This document shows, piece after piece, positions 55,095 to 64,000 of a stretch of DNA of 64,000 nucleotides. The DNA is from Beijerinckiaceae bacterium. Lineage in GTDB: Bacteria > Pseudomonadota > Alphaproteobacteria > Rhizobiales > Beijerinckiaceae. The stretch is from positions 1 to 64,000 of the forward strand of contig JAIELD010000020.1 of assembly GCA_019753285.1 (NCBI GenBank), written 5' to 3'. The notes under the pieces are model-generated. The model was given only the letters and a program-made list of their open reading frames with translations, was not told where the DNA came from and did no database searches. Position numbers and translations under genes: made by a program. Positions within the stretch are counted from its first letter, which is position 1; the number at the start of each line of letters is the position of its first letter.

Positions 55095-55997
55095 ATGGGC
55101 GTCTATTTCATCCCGGGCGTGAGCGACAAGGCGCGCCCGCTCGCCCCCGGGCTTTATCTCGTCGCAACGCCCATCGGCAATCTTCGCGACATCACGCTGC
55201 GCGCTATCGAGACGCTCGCCGCCGCCGACATCGTGCTCGCGGAGGATAAGCGGGTTTCAAAAGTCCTGCTCGCGCATTTCGGCATATCAACGCCGCTGAA
55301 AAGCTATCACGAGCACAATGCCGAGGCGATGCGGCCCGAGATCATGGCCCGTCTGAAAGAGGGTGCGGCCATCGCGCTGATCAGCGATGCCGGCACGCCG
55401 CTCATCTCCGACCCCGGCTTCAAGCTGGTCGATGCGGCGCTGGCGAGCGGGTTCTCCGTCGTGCCCGTTCCAGGCGCGTCAGCCATTCTGGCGGCGCTGG
55501 TGGCGGCAGGGCTGCCGACCGACCGTTTCTTCTTCGAAGGCTTCCTGCCGACGCGCTCCAACGAGCGCAAGCGTCGCATCCGGATGCTGGAAAGCGTGCC
55601 TGGCACGCTCGTCTTTTTCGAGGCGCCGCATCGGGTGATCGAAACGCTCGTGGACCTCGCGGCCATCTTCGGCGCGCGGCACGGAGCCGTGGCGCGGGAA
55701 TTGACCAAGCGCTACGAGACCGTGCGGCGCGGCACGCTTGTCGAGCTCGCCTCGCAGTTCGGCGGCGAGGCGGCGCCGCGCGGCGAGGTCGTCCTCCTCG
55801 TCGCCCCCCCATCGGCCGAAGACGAGGCGATGTCGGACGAGATGATCGACGATCGGCTCCGCCTCGCCCTTGAAACGCTCTCGGCCAAGGATGCGGCGGC
55901 TGTCGTCTCGGCCGATCTCGGCTTGCAGAGGCGGCAGGTCTATGCGCGCGCCGTCGCGCTGCAGCAGCAGCGCAAGGATGGGGAGAATCGCGAGTGA
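55095..55997 (+). CDS. rsmI: 16S rRNA (cytidine(1402)-2'-O)-methyltransferase
   Basis: This is about 300 residues (ATG 55095; a GTG at 55086 is also in frame). It belongs to the tetrapyrrole-methylase fold. The family signatures are LYLVATPIGNLRDITLRAIETL, ISDAGTPLISDPGFKLV, the S-adenosylmethionine loop VVPVPGASAILAAL, and FFFEGFLP. It methylates C1402 of 16S rRNA in the ribosomal P site. It overlaps the next gene (yraN-like) and begins an operon with it, gshB and possibly glnD. Confidence 0.95.
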   Translation: MGVYFIPGVSDKARPLAPGLYLVATPIGNLRDITLRAIETLAAADIVLAEDKRVSKVLLAHFGISTPLKSYHEHNAEAMRPEIMARLKEGAAIALISDAGTPLISDPGFKLVDAALASGFSVVPVPGASAILAALVAAGLPTDRFFFEGFLPTRSNERKRRIRMLESVPGTLVFFEAPHRVIETLVDLAAIFGARHGAVARELTKRYETVRRGTLVELASQFGGEAAPRGEVVLLVAPPSAEDEAMSDEMIDDRLRLALETLSAKDAAAVVSADLGLQRRQVYARAVALQQQRKDGENRE

Positions 55998-56401
55998 TGA
56001 GGCGGCCGGGACAGAACCCGAACCGCCCGACGACCGAGTCGCGGCGCAGGGCGCAGCGTTTCGGCGGCTGGGCGGAATGGGCGGCTACGCTGTTTCTGAT
56101 CGCCAAGGGCTATCGCATTCTCGAGCGCAACTACCGCGAAGGCGGCGGCGAGATCGATCTCATCGTCCAGCGCGGGCGCACCGTCGCTTTCGTCGAGGTG
56201 AAGGCGAGGCCGTCCGCCGGTGCGGCGCTCCTCGCCATCGATGACCGCAAGCTGGCGCAGATCGCCAAGGCCGCCCGTCACTGGCTCTCGGCGGCGCGCG
56301 AGCCGCACGCTCTCACGCTGCGCTTTGATGCCGTGCTTGTTGCGCCGGGCCGCCTTCCGCGCCATATGCAGAACATCGCTGAGCTGCCGTCGTTCGGCTG
56401 A
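55997..56401 (+). CDS. YraN family protein (UPF0102)
   Basis: This is 134 residues from ATG 55997, which shares a base with the rsmI stop (TGATG); a GTG one codon earlier is possible. It has a restriction-nuclease-like fold with the conserved GYRILERNYREGGGEIDLI and TVAFVEVKAR blocks, including the Asp and Glu-x-Lys of the PD-(D/E)XK type. A DNA-processing role is suspected but unproven. Coupling to rsmI is very common in bacteria. Confidence 0.92.
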   Translation: MRRPGQNPNRPTTESRRRAQRFGGWAEWAATLFLIAKGYRILERNYREGGGEIDLIVQRGRTVAFVEVKARPSAGAALLAIDDRKLAQIAKAARHWLSAAREPHALTLRFDAVLVAPGRLPRHMQNIAELPSFG

Positions 56402-56425
56402 TCCATTCGTTCCTCGAGGGTATTC

Positions 56426-57364
56426 ATGAGCCTGACCGTCGCCGTGCAGATGGACCCGATCGAACGCATCAACATCGTGGGCGATTCGACCTTCGCCTTG
56501 ATGCTGGAGGCGCAGAAGCGGGGCCACACGCTGTTCTTCTATACGCCGGATAGCCTCGCCATGCAGAACGGCAAGGTGACCGCCTCGCTCCGGCCCTGCG
56601 AGGTGCGGGACGAGGTCGGCAATCATGTCACGCTCGGCGAGAAGAGCCGGATTGACCTGGGGACGATGGATGTGGTGTTGCTGCGGCAGGACCCGCCCTT
56701 CGACATGAACTACATCACGACGACGCATTTCCTCGAGCGCATCCATCCCAAAACGCTCGTCGTCAACGATCCCGCCCATGTCCGCAATGCGCCGGAGAAG
56801 GTGTTCGTCACCGAATTCGCGGAGCTGATGCCGCCGACCCTGATCACTCGCGACATTGCGGAGATAGAGGCGTTCCGCCGTGAGCACGGCGAGGTGGTGA
56901 TGAAGCCGCTCTACGGCAATGGCGGCGAGGCGATCTTCAAGGTCAACCGGCAGGACCCCAATTTCAGCTCCATGGTCGAGATGTTTACCAAACTCAGCCG
57001 CGAGCCCTGGGTCACGCAGAAGTTCCTGCCCGAGGTCGCGCTCGGCGACAAGCGCGTCATCCTGATGGACGGCGCCTTCGCCGGCGCGATCAACCGCGTG
57101 CCGAAGGAGGGCGAGATCCGTTCGAATCTCGTCAGGGGCGGCGGGGCGCAATCGACCGACATCACGCCGCGCGAGCGCGAGATCTGCGAGGCGATCGGCC
57201 CGGAGCTGAAGCGCCGCGGTCTCATCTTTGTCGGGATCGATGTGATCGCCGGCAACATGACCGAGATCAACGTGACGAGCCCGACCGGCATCAGGGCCAT
57301 CAAGCGCGCCGGCGGGCCTGATCTCGCGGAGGTGTTCTGGAATTGCGTCGAGAGCAAAATTTAA
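56426..57364 (+). CDS. gshB: Glutathione synthetase
   Basis: This is a 312-residue ATP-grasp ligase joining gamma-glutamylcysteine and glycine. The blocks [51 protein letters not shown] (ATP-binding loop), [14 protein letters not shown] and the C-terminal [12 protein letters not shown] are all standard, and length is normal. It follows the yraN-like gene by 24 bp, with glnD 26 bp downstream. Confidence 0.96.
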   Translation: MSLTVAVQMDPIERINIVGDSTFALMLEAQKRGHTLFFYTPDSLAMQNGKVTASLRPCEVRDEVGNHVTLGEKSRIDLGTMDVVLLRQDPPFDMNYITTTHFLERIHPKTLVVNDPAHVRNAPEKVFVTEFAELMPPTLITRDIAEIEAFRREHGEVVMKPLYGNGGEAIFKVNRQDPNFSSMVEMFTKLSREPWVTQKFLPEVALGDKRVILMDGAFAGAINRVPKEGEIRSNLVRGGGAQSTDITPREREICEAIGPELKRRGLIFVGIDVIAGNMTEINVTSPTGIRAIKRAGGPDLAEVFWNCVESKI

Positions 57365-57390
57365 GACATCGCCAGCTAGGCTAGCAATCC

Positions 57391-60195
57391 ATGTCCATCG
57401 CCGAGGAAACGACCAGACCGCGCCTCAGGGAGACCGCCGTCGGGCGTGTCATGCCGCCGCGCCGCTCGCATGAGCCGGTGCCGGTTCCCCTGCCGCTCGA
57501 TGTCGAGGTGCCGGGCGACCTGGCCGACGCGGCAAGACGGCTCGAGGTTATTGCGCGCGCCAAGGCCTATTCGAAGCTGGCGCACATCACGGCTGAGGAG
57601 ATTCTCTGCTCGCATGGCGGGCTCGCGGCCGCCTCATATCTGAGCCAGGCGCAGGATGAGGTGATCCAGGCGTTCTTCCGCTTCATCACGCAGGGCAATT
57701 ATCAGGCGCATAACCCGACGCTTGGCGAGCGCATCGCCATCTGCGCGGTGGGCGGCTATGGGCGCGGCACGCTTGCGCCGGGCTCCGACGTCGATCTTCT
57801 CATTCTCTATGCGACCCAGACCGCCTGGAACGAGAGCGTTGCCGAAGCGCTCCTCTACATGCTCTGGGACCTTGGCCTCAAGGTCGGCCACGCCACCCGC
57901 ACGATCAGCGAATGCATGAAGGGCGCGAAGGAGGACATGACGATCCGCACCGCGCTTCTGGAGGCGCGGCTGATCTCCGGCGACGTGGCGATCTTCGACG
58001 CGTTCTGGAGCCGATTCGACTGGGAGATCATGAACGGCACGGGCGCGGAGTTCACCCATGCCAAGCTCGAGGAGCGTGACGAGCGCATCAAGAAGGCGGG
58101 GACCTCTCGCTACCTCGTCGAGCCCAACGTCAAGGAGGGCAAGGGTGGCCTTCGCGACCTCAACACGCTCTTCTGGATCGCCAAATACGTCTACCATGTC
58201 CGCAACGTCGACGAGCTCGTCTCCGCCGGCCTGTTCTCGCGGCATGAACTCGTCGAATTCAAGCGCTGCGAGGAGTTCCTGTGGCGCGTGCGCTGCCATC
58301 TCCATTTCGTGACCGGGCGGGCCGAGGAGCGTCTGAGCTTCGAGATGCAGCGCCAGCTCGCGGAGCGGATGGGCTATCATGCGACGAGTGCGCTCTCGAA
58401 GGTCGAGCGCTTCATGAAACACTACTTCCTCGTGGCAAAGCAGGTGGGCGATCTCACCGCGATCGTCTGCGCGGCGCTCGAAGAGCGCGAGGCCAAACCG
58501 ACCGCGATGCTCGATCGCTTCATGGGCAGTTTCCAGCGCCGCCGCCGCAAGCTGAAGGGCGAGAGCGATTTCGTGGTCGAGAACGGCCGCATCACCTATG
58601 CGGACGCCTCGATCTTCGCCAACAACCCCAACAACCTCATCCGCATCTTCGCGCTCGCCGACACGCACAACCTCGCCATCCATCCCGATGCCAACTACCT
58701 CATCGCCCGCTCGCTGAAGCTCATCGATGCCGGGCTCCGGGCCGACCCCAGGGCGAACGCGCTCTTCCTCGGTATCCTGACGTCCGAGAACGCGCCGGAG
58801 GTGGTGCTCCGCCACATGCACGAGACGGGCGTGCTCGGGCGCTTCATACCCGAATTCGGCCGCATCAACGCGATGATGCAGTTCTCCATGTATCATCACT
58901 ACACGGTCGACGAGCATACGCTGCGCGCCGTCGGCATCCTCTCCGAGCTGCAGAGCGGCCGGCTGAAGGAGCAGCTCCCTCTGACGACGGAGGTGCTGCC
59001 CGGCATCTCGAACACGCGTGTGCTCAGGGTCGCGATCTTCCTGCACGACATCGGCAAGGGCTACAGCGCCGACCATTCGATCGTCGGGCGCGACATCGCC
59101 CGCATGCTCTGCCCGCGGCTCGGCCTCAGCGAAGGCGAGACCGAGACGGTCGCCTGGCTGGTGGAGCACCATCTCGACATGTCGGTCGTCTCGCAGACGC
59201 GCGATGTCGGCGATCCCGCGACGATCAGAGCCTTCGCGGCCCTCGTTCAGACGCTGGAGCGCTTGAAGCTCCTGCTCACGCTCACCGTCTGCGACATCCG
59301 CGCGGTCGGCCCCAATGTCTGGAACGGCTGGAAGGGCCAGCTCCTGCGCTCGCTCTACTGGGAGACCGAGATCGAGCTTGCCGGTGGCCATTCCGTGCTG
59401 GCGCGCGGCGACAGGGTGCGCCAGGCGCAGGAGGAGCTTCGTGCGCAGCTCACCGGCTGGAGCGATGCGGCTTTTGCGAAATACGCCCAGCTTCATTATC
59501 CGGCCTACTGGTTCAAGGTCGATCTCGCCCACAAGCTGAAGCACGCGGCTCTGCTCGCCGATGTGGAGGCGAAGGGCGAGCGCTTCGCCACCGCCACGGC
59601 GACGGATGCGTTCGGCGGCATCACCGAGCTGACCGTGTTCGCGATCGACCATCCGCGTCTGCTGGCGATCCTGACCGGCGCCTGCGCCGCAGCGGGTGCT
59701 AACATCGTCGGCGCGCAGATCTTCACGACGACCAACGGCCGGGCGCTTGATACGATCGCGATCTCGCGCGCCTTCGATCGCGATGATGACGAGTTGCGCC
59801 GTGCCGAGCGCGTCGCCGCCCATATCGTCAGGGCCTTGAAGGGCGAGATCGCGCTGCCGGAGGTGATCGCGCTGCGGGCTGCGCAGACGACGCCGAATCC
59901 TGCCTTCGCGGTCGTACCGAGCGTCACGCTGGACAACACCCTGTCCGACAGATTCACCGTCGTCGAGGTCACCGGGCTCGACCGGCCCGGCCTGCTCTAC
60001 GAACTGACGACGGCGCTCGGCAAGCTCAGCCTCAACATAGCGTCCGCCCGCATCGTCACCTATGGCGAGAAGGCCGTGGACGTCTTCTATGTCACCGATC
60101 TCACCGGTGGGCAGATCGTCAATGCCAGCCGGCAGAGCGCCGTGAAGCGCCGCATCCTCGAGGTGTTCGGCGTGGGCGACGAGGTCAAGACCTGA
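57391..60195 (+). CDS. glnD: Bifunctional [protein-PII] uridylyltransferase/uridylyl-removing enzyme
   Basis: This is the 934-residue sensor of glutamine that modifies PII protein. The nucleotidyltransferase domain has AVGGYGRGTLAPGSDVDLLIL at about 115-135. The linker domain contains KEGKGGLRDLNTLFW. The HD domain has FLHDIGKG and ADHS, followed by VEHHLDM. Two C-terminal ACT domains lie at about 745-825 and 855-934 (TVVEVTGLDRPGLLYELTTALG). The domain set is complete. It controls nitrogen metabolism. Confidence 0.97.
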   Translation: MSIAEETTRPRLRETAVGRVMPPRRSHEPVPVPLPLDVEVPGDLADAARRLEVIARAKAYSKLAHITAEEILCSHGGLAAASYLSQAQDEVIQAFFRFITQGNYQAHNPTLGERIAICAVGGYGRGTLAPGSDVDLLILYATQTAWNESVAEALLYMLWDLGLKVGHATRTISECMKGAKEDMTIRTALLEARLISGDVAIFDAFWSRFDWEIMNGTGAEFTHAKLEERDERIKKAGTSRYLVEPNVKEGKGGLRDLNTLFWIAKYVYHVRNVDELVSAGLFSRHELVEFKRCEEFLWRVRCHLHFVTGRAEERLSFEMQRQLAERMGYHATSALSKVERFMKHYFLVAKQVGDLTAIVCAALEEREAKPTAMLDRFMGSFQRRRRKLKGESDFVVENGRITYADASIFANNPNNLIRIFALADTHNLAIHPDANYLIARSLKLIDAGLRADPRANALFLGILTSENAPEVVLRHMHETGVLGRFIPEFGRINAMMQFSMYHHYTVDEHTLRAVGILSELQSGRLKEQLPLTTEVLPGISNTRVLRVAIFLHDIGKGYSADHSIVGRDIARMLCPRLGLSEGETETVAWLVEHHLDMSVVSQTRDVGDPATIRAFAALVQTLERLKLLLTLTVCDIRAVGPNVWNGWKGQLLRSLYWETEIELAGGHSVLARGDRVRQAQEELRAQLTGWSDAAFAKYAQLHYPAYWFKVDLAHKLKHAALLADVEAKGERFATATATDAFGGITELTVFAIDHPRLLAILTGACAAAGANIVGAQIFTTTNGRALDTIAISRAFDRDDDELRRAERVAAHIVRALKGEIALPEVIALRAAQTTPNPAFAVVPSVTLDNTLSDRFTVVEVTGLDRPGLLYELTTALGKLSLNIASARIVTYGEKAVDVFYVTDLTGGQIVNASRQSAVKRRILEVFGVGDEVKT

Positions 60196-60285
60196 CGTTT
60201 GCCGCAGTTAAACCTTGATTTTTGAGGTCGCAAGCCTGATATCGAGCACATAATCTCAGCCCTTTTGACAAGAGAGACAGCCGAC

Positions 60286-60909
60286 GTGACGAACGCCGAA
60301 ACCAAGACCGCTTCCCTGAATTCGGACGCCGAAACGCCGCTCGGCAACGGCCATGCCGGCGCGGAGGCCATGGCCGCGAGCGAAGCCGCCGCCAGCGCGT
60401 CCGCCGGTTCGCAGGCCGAACTCATGGCGGCGCTGGAAGCTGAGCGCAACGATCTCAAGGACAAGCTGCTGCGCACGCTCGCCGACATGGAGAATCTGCG
60501 TCGCCGCACCGAGCGCGAGGTCGCCGACGCCCGCGCCTATGGTGTGACGAAGCTCGCGACCGACATGGTGACGGTGGTCGACAATCTGCGGCGGGCGATC
60601 GAGAGCATTCCGTCAGAGGCGCTTGGCGCTGCAGAAGGCCCGTTCAAGGCGCTGATCGAGGGCGTCGAACTCACCGAGCGCGATCTTTTGAAATCGCTCG
60701 AACGTCATGGCGTCAAGAAGATCGATCCCAAGGGCGAGAAGTTCGACCCGAACCTGCATCAGGCGATGTTCGAGGCGCCCGAACCTGACACGCCGAAGGG
60801 GCATGTGACGCAGGTGGTGCAGCCCGGCTTCACGATCAACGGCCGCTCGCTGCGCGCCGCTCTCGTCGGCGTCTCCTCGGGCGGGCCGAAGGTCGACAAG
60901 ACCGTCTGA
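60286..60909 (+). CDS. grpE: GrpE nucleotide exchange factor
   Basis: This is about 207 residues from the GTG at 60286, with AGAGAGAC just upstream; a TTG at 60265 would add seven. An acidic, Ala-rich N-terminus leads into the long coiled coil ([27 protein letters not shown]), then the GrpE signature [17 protein letters not shown] and the beta domain [24 protein letters not shown]. It is the exchange factor for DnaK. It is here without dnaK/dnaJ or hrcA, 90 bp after glnD. Confidence 0.95.
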   Translation: MTNAETKTASLNSDAETPLGNGHAGAEAMAASEAAASASAGSQAELMAALEAERNDLKDKLLRTLADMENLRRRTEREVADARAYGVTKLATDMVTVVDNLRRAIESIPSEALGAAEGPFKALIEGVELTERDLLKSLERHGVKKIDPKGEKFDPNLHQAMFEAPEPDTPKGHVTQVVQPGFTINGRSLRAALVGVSSGGPKVDKTV

Positions 60910-60915
60910 CGCCGT

Positions 60916-62229
60916 TCATCCGCCAGACTTGAAGCGCGCCACGGCGTCTTCGATCGCATCCGCCCATGCCGACGCCGCGTGTGGCTCGTGCCCTTCGAGC
61001 GCCAAGCGCGCGGCAAAATCGGTCGGGTCTTCCGGATGTTCATGCCGCCAGCGCGCGGCCTCGACAGGGTCGCGGCGCTGCCAGAGCCTGACTCCCTCCG
61101 CCGCGCCATTCGCTTCATGCTCGATGCGGATCAGCCGCAGCCGCTCGCCTTTCCCGGCTGTCAATCGGACGGGGGCAGTGGCGGATGGCGGCTCATCCAA
61201 TGCCGGCTTCGGCAGGCAGGGCTGAAACACCCGCGACTTGACGCCTGCCAACGCTTCCTCCTCCGGCACCGGCAGGACCGTATCGCGGAGCGGGTAGAGG
61301 TCCCGCCTTGCGATCTTCAGCCAGTCGAAGCCCGCATGCTCGACGACATGCAGCAGGCAGCGCTCGATGGCGTGCGCCAGCGTGCCGTCCACCTGGCCTG
61401 CTTCCTCGGGAAAATCCTCGACCGAGAGGCCGAGATCGAGCAGCGGCTTCAGCGCGGCGCTGCGTCCCCAGATCATCGAGCCGGACGGAAATTCAAGCGG
61501 CCAGTCTGCCTGAAGGCGAATGCCGATACGGCCGAGCAGCCGCCGCCCATGGTCGTAGTCGAAACCCCAGCGCAGCGCCTTTCGCAAGGTGAAGAGATGC
61601 TGGGGGAATACGAGCCCCATGCGCGGGTCCTCGAACAGCTTCAGGATGGAGGCGGCGATCGCCGGCGAGCCGATCAGCGTTTCGGCCAGGTAGCGGCTCC
61701 AGCCTGCAAGCGAGCCCGAATGCGGCGATCGCTTGGTGTGAAGATGCAGGAAGAGATCGTAGCGCGCATAGACATCCGTAAAGGTGATGAGCTTCGGCGC
61801 GATGTCGCGGCCGCGGTTCGCTGCAATCCGCACCTCGACCGTGCCTTTCGTGTGCGCGCGGCATATCAACTCGATCTCGGCTTTTTTGTCTGCCGTATCC
61901 GTTGAAATGAACAGGTCGACCGGACGGGGCACGTTCGCCAGCAACGCCAGCAGCGGCGACAGCATATCGGGATAGAAGGCGTGGATGATGCAGGCGACCG
62001 GGCTTCCCGCGGCGATCGCCGGCTGAAATCCGAACGGCACCTCGCAGGCATGGTCCGCTCGCGCATCGACGCGCGGGGACGGCACGCCGCCATCGGCGTC
62101 GAGCAGTCCGGAGGGATGCGCTTTCTCGAAATGCTCGGCGCTCATCAGCGGGGCCAGCAGTCGCTCCCATGGCGCTAGCCTCCATGACTCGAGGGCGGGG
62201 CGGCTTTTTGCGTTGTGGTCGAAAGGCAT
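60916..62229 (-). CDS. Rhamnan synthesis F (RgpF)-like protein
   Basis: This is 437 residues without a signal peptide. The central region contains IIHAFYPDMLSPLLALLANVP, DLFISTDTADKKAEIE, VRIAANRGRDIAPKL and ARYDLFLHLHTKRSPH. These blocks are characteristic of RgpF-family proteins that take part in polysaccharide (rhamnan or O-antigen) assembly. The C-terminal 100 residues are less conserved. It is convergent with grpE (6 bp) and stands apart from any other polysaccharide genes in view. Confidence 0.8.
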   Translation of the reverse strand: MPFDHNAKSRPALESWRLAPWERLLAPLMSAEHFEKAHPSGLLDADGGVPSPRVDARADHACEVPFGFQPAIAAGSPVACIIHAFYPDMLSPLLALLANVPRPVDLFISTDTADKKAEIELICRAHTKGTVEVRIAANRGRDIAPKLITFTDVYARYDLFLHLHTKRSPHSGSLAGWSRYLAETLIGSPAIAASILKLFEDPRMGLVFPQHLFTLRKALRWGFDYDHGRRLLGRIGIRLQADWPLEFPSGSMIWGRSAALKPLLDLGLSVEDFPEEAGQVDGTLAHAIERCLLHVVEHAGFDWLKIARRDLYPLRDTVLPVPEEEALAGVKSRVFQPCLPKPALDEPPSATAPVRLTAGKGERLRLIRIEHEANGAAEGVRLWQRRDPVEAARWRHEHPEDPTDFAARLALEGHEPHAASAWADAIEDAVARFKSGG

Positions 62230-62280
62230 GGCCTGCTTTAGCGCAGCAGGGCCATGAGCGACAACCGCGGCCGGTTTCGC

Positions 62281-62985
62281 TCACATGCCGAGATAAGCGC
62301 GCCTGATGTCGGGATTGGCGCCGACCTCGTCCGCCGTGCCCGCCAGGACGACGCGGCCGGTCTGAAGGATGAAGGCGCGGTCCGCGATCTCGAGACTTTC
62401 GATCAGGCGCTGCTCGACGAGGAGGATCGTCAGGCCGAGCGCACGGATCGTCACGATGGCGCGGAAGATCTCGTCGACCAGCTTCGGCATGATGCCCTGC
62501 GAGGGCTCATCCAGCATCAGGAGCTTCGGCCTCGTCATCAAGGCGCGGCTGATCGCCAGCATTTGCTGCTCGCCGCCCGACAGTGTTTCGGCGCGCTGGT
62601 CGAGCCGCTCGGCAAGGCGCGGAAAGAGCTCGAAGACCTGCTGCAGCGGCGCATCCCGGTCTGCTTTCTTGCGGTGGAGATAGCTGCCGAGCATGAGATT
62701 GTCGCGCACCGACAGGCGCGGGAACAGGCGCCTGTTCTCCGGAACATAGGCGATGCCGCGGGCCGTGATGTCATGCCCTGCGACGCCGTCGATGCGGCTG
62801 CCCTCGAAACTGACCGAGCCCGACTTCGGACGCTCCATGCCGGAGATCGATTTCAGCAGCGTCGACTTGCCAGCCCCGTTCGCACCGGCGACGACGACGA
62901 TCTCGCCCTGCTTCACGTCGATCGAAACGTCGGAGATGGCGATGAGGCCCTGATAGGTCGTGGTGATCGATTGAACCTCAAGCAC
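62281..62985 (-). CDS. livF: Branched-chain amino acid ABC transporter, ATP-binding protein LivF
   Basis: This is 234 residues from a GTG at 62985, giving an 8-bp overlap with livG; an ATG at 63009 gives eight more residues of odd composition. Walker A is GANGAGKS, the signature LSGGEQQM, Walker B LLMLDEPSQG, and the switch His is replaced by the usual LVEQR. The Q-loop and the SVRDNLMLG segment match LivF. It pairs with LivG on the cytoplasmic side of a branched-chain amino-acid (or amide/urea-type) importer. Confidence 0.92.
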   Translation of the reverse strand: MLEVQSITTTYQGLIAISDVSIDVKQGEIVVVAGANGAGKSTLLKSISGMERPKSGSVSFEGSRIDGVAGHDITARGIAYVPENRRLFPRLSVRDNLMLGSYLHRKKADRDAPLQQVFELFPRLAERLDQRAETLSGGEQQMLAISRALMTRPKLLMLDEPSQGIMPKLVDEIFRAIVTIRALGLTILLVEQRLIESLEIADRAFILQTGRVVLAGTADEVGANPDIRRAYLGM

Positions 62986-63709
62986 GGTGGCGGTCCCCCA
63001 GATAAGCATTGATCACGGCCTCGTCGGCGACGACTTGCCTGGGTGTTCCTTCGGAGAGCACTTTGCCAAGATGCAGCACCACGGCGCGATCGACGAGCGG
63101 CATCACGATCTCCATCACGTGCTCGACCATGAGGATGGTGACGCCTGTCTCGCGCACCCGCCTGATGAGCGCGACGCCCTTGCGCGCTTCCGTCGGCGTG
63201 AGGCCGGTCATCACCTCGTCGAGCAGGAGAAGTTTCGGCTCCGTCGCCAGCGCGCGGGCCATTTCGAGGCGGCGCTTTTCAGGAGGCGTCAATTCGCCGG
63301 CGAGCGCGTTGGCGCGGCCGTCGAGCTCGACGAATTCCAGAACCTCGGCCGCCTTGCGCCGCGCCTCGGCGGCGCTCGCCGTGCGGACGAACGAGCCGAC
63401 CATCACGTTCTCGATCACGCTCATCGATTCGAAGCTTTTGACGACCTGAAAGGTGCGTGCGATGCCGGCGGCGCAGCGCGCCGGCGCATCGAGGCCGGTG
63501 ATGTCAGCGCCATTGAGGACAATCCTGCCCTCGCTCGGCGGAAACGCGCCGGCGATGATGTTGAACAGGGTCGACTTGCCGGCGCCGTTCGGCCCGATCA
63601 GGCCGAGGATCTCGCCCTGCGGCACGTCGATGCTGACGTCGCTGTTCGCTGTGAGCCCGCCGAAGCGGCGCGTGACGTTCTTGACCGAGAGGATCGGCGC
63701 GGCGGTCAT
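62978..63709 (-). CDS. livG: Branched-chain amino acid ABC transporter, ATP-binding protein LivG
   Basis: This is 243 residues. Walker A is GPNGAGKS, Walker B LLLLDEVMTGL, and the switch region MVEHVMEIV. In the signature position, LTPPEKRRLEMARALA replaces the classical LSGGQ, as is common in LivG proteins. It overlaps livF by 8 bp and livM by 4 bp, showing one operon read leftward. Confidence 0.93.
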   Translation of the reverse strand: MTAAPILSVKNVTRRFGGLTANSDVSIDVPQGEILGLIGPNGAGKSTLFNIIAGAFPPSEGRIVLNGADITGLDAPARCAAGIARTFQVVKSFESMSVIENVMVGSFVRTASAAEARRKAAEVLEFVELDGRANALAGELTPPEKRRLEMARALATEPKLLLLDEVMTGLTPTEARKGVALIRRVRETGVTILMVEHVMEIVMPLVDRAVVLHLGKVLSEGTPRQVVADEAVINAYLGDRHRA

Positions 63710-64000
63710 GAATGTGCTCCTTCATCCGCGGATGCGGGCAATGGCTTCGGCTGCCTCACGAAGAAGCCGATCAGGCCTTCCGGCTTCCAGAGTGCGATCA
63801 GCATGATCAGCGCGCCGTAGATGATGAGGTCGATGCCCTGGCCCGAGCCGCCGGCATAGCTGCGCGTGAACTCGGTGAGCGGGATGAGGATGATCGCGCC
63901 GAGCGCCGGACCCCAGAGCGTTCCAATGCCGCCAAGCACGGCCGGCAGCGCGAAGAGCAGCGAGAAATGGAAATTGAGCACGCTATCCGGGTCGATATAG
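63706..64000 (-). CDS. livM: Branched-chain amino acid ABC transporter permease LivM (partial)
   Basis: Only the last 97 residues are in the window. They contain membrane segments (FHFSLLFALPAVLGGIGTLWGPALGAIILIP and LIIYGALIMLIALW) and the end GLIGFFVRQPKPLP. The GGIGTLWGPALGA loop is the characteristic cytoplasmic coupling region of LivM permeases. The frame is open at the right edge. It overlaps livG by 4 bp. Confidence 0.88.
   Translation of the reverse strand, partial: YIDPDSVLNFHFSLLFALPAVLGGIGTLWGPALGAIILIPLTEFTRSYAGGSGQGIDLIIYGALIMLIALWKPEGLIGFFVRQPKPLPASADEGAHS

Noticed and set aside
57634-59823. 729-codon leftward open frame antisense to glnD
   Set aside because: It covers a complete and well-conserved glnD and has no domain of its own.
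60286-60909. Possible hrcA-grpE-dnaK heat-shock operon
   Set aside because: Neither hrcA nor dnaK is adjacent: grpE follows glnD and is convergent with the RgpF-like gene.

Overview
The window is GC-rich DNA from an alphaproteobacterium, most likely of the order Hyphomicrobiales (Rhizobiales). The right half carries a dense, ordinary chromosomal set for that group (gyrB, lepA, nth, glnD, gshB, grpE, rsmI, a YraN protein, an LppC-type lipoprotein, livFGM, tRNA-Ser). The genus cannot be fixed from the sequence alone. A Bosea- or Chelatococcus-like organism is an unproven guess. No rRNA, CRISPR array or intact insertion sequence was seen. LAYOUT. (1) 1-7.2 kb: two small unknown genes, then a tight six-gene leftward operon (DoxX membrane protein, cupin, SMP-30/gluconolactonase, double VOC protein, GH63-type glycoside hydrolase, SDR). 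It is divergent from a GMC flavoprotein oxidoreductase (7.3-8.8 kb). Together they look like a module for oxidising and cleaving sugars or sugar derivatives. (2) 8.9-12.6 kb: leftward response regulator, histidine kinase and HtrA-type periplasmic protease, an envelope-stress unit. (3) 13.3-17.1 kb: CaX-like cation/proton exchanger, CPA1 antiporter and a DUF2254 membrane protein. (4) 17.6-21.5 kb: cyoABCD bo3-type quinol oxidase operon without cyoE. (5) 21.8-32.4 kb: mobilisation region. A leftward operon holds a phage Rha/antirepressor-like protein, three unknown proteins and a MobA/MobL relaxase. A 1.2-kb non-coding hub full of palindromes and direct repeats separates it from two rightward genes of unknown function, followed by a repeat-rich tract and a truncated gene. 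(6) 32.4-34.0 kb: a serine recombinase at the extreme right end of the element. (7) 34.0-64.0 kb: chromosome, beginning with the C-terminal part of comM (yifB). THE MAIN STORY. The recombinase start codon lies about 13 bp from the point where comM homology begins, at the Walker A motif. The N-terminal part of comM is nowhere in the window. The simplest reading is that a serine-recombinase integrative element is inserted in comM, that 33.97 kb is its right end, and that the left end lies beyond position 1. The sugar, stress, ion-transport and quinol-oxidase genes would then be cargo of a mobilisable element of at least 34 kb. This is inference, because the left junction is not visible. CHROMOSOMAL PART. 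After comM come an isochorismatase-family hydrolase divergent from an HxlR regulator, a DUF3309 micro-protein, DUF429, a phytanoyl-CoA dioxygenase-like protein, an AhpD-like peroxidase and tRNA-Ser(GGA). These are followed by msrA, a YqhA-like membrane protein, a chemoreceptor, mepA, an alanyl-tRNA editing protein, a hydrolase, lepA, a brnTA toxin-antitoxin pair with a clear operator, a GNAT acetyltransferase and gyrB. The last stretch holds nth, DUF2244, an Ada-like methyltransferase, the LppC-type lipoprotein, rsmI-yraN-gshB-glnD-grpE, an RgpF-like protein and a branched-chain amino-acid ABC transporter that runs off the right edge. A 131-bp imperfect inverted repeat (MITE/REP-like) lies between mepA and the alanyl-tRNA editing gene.
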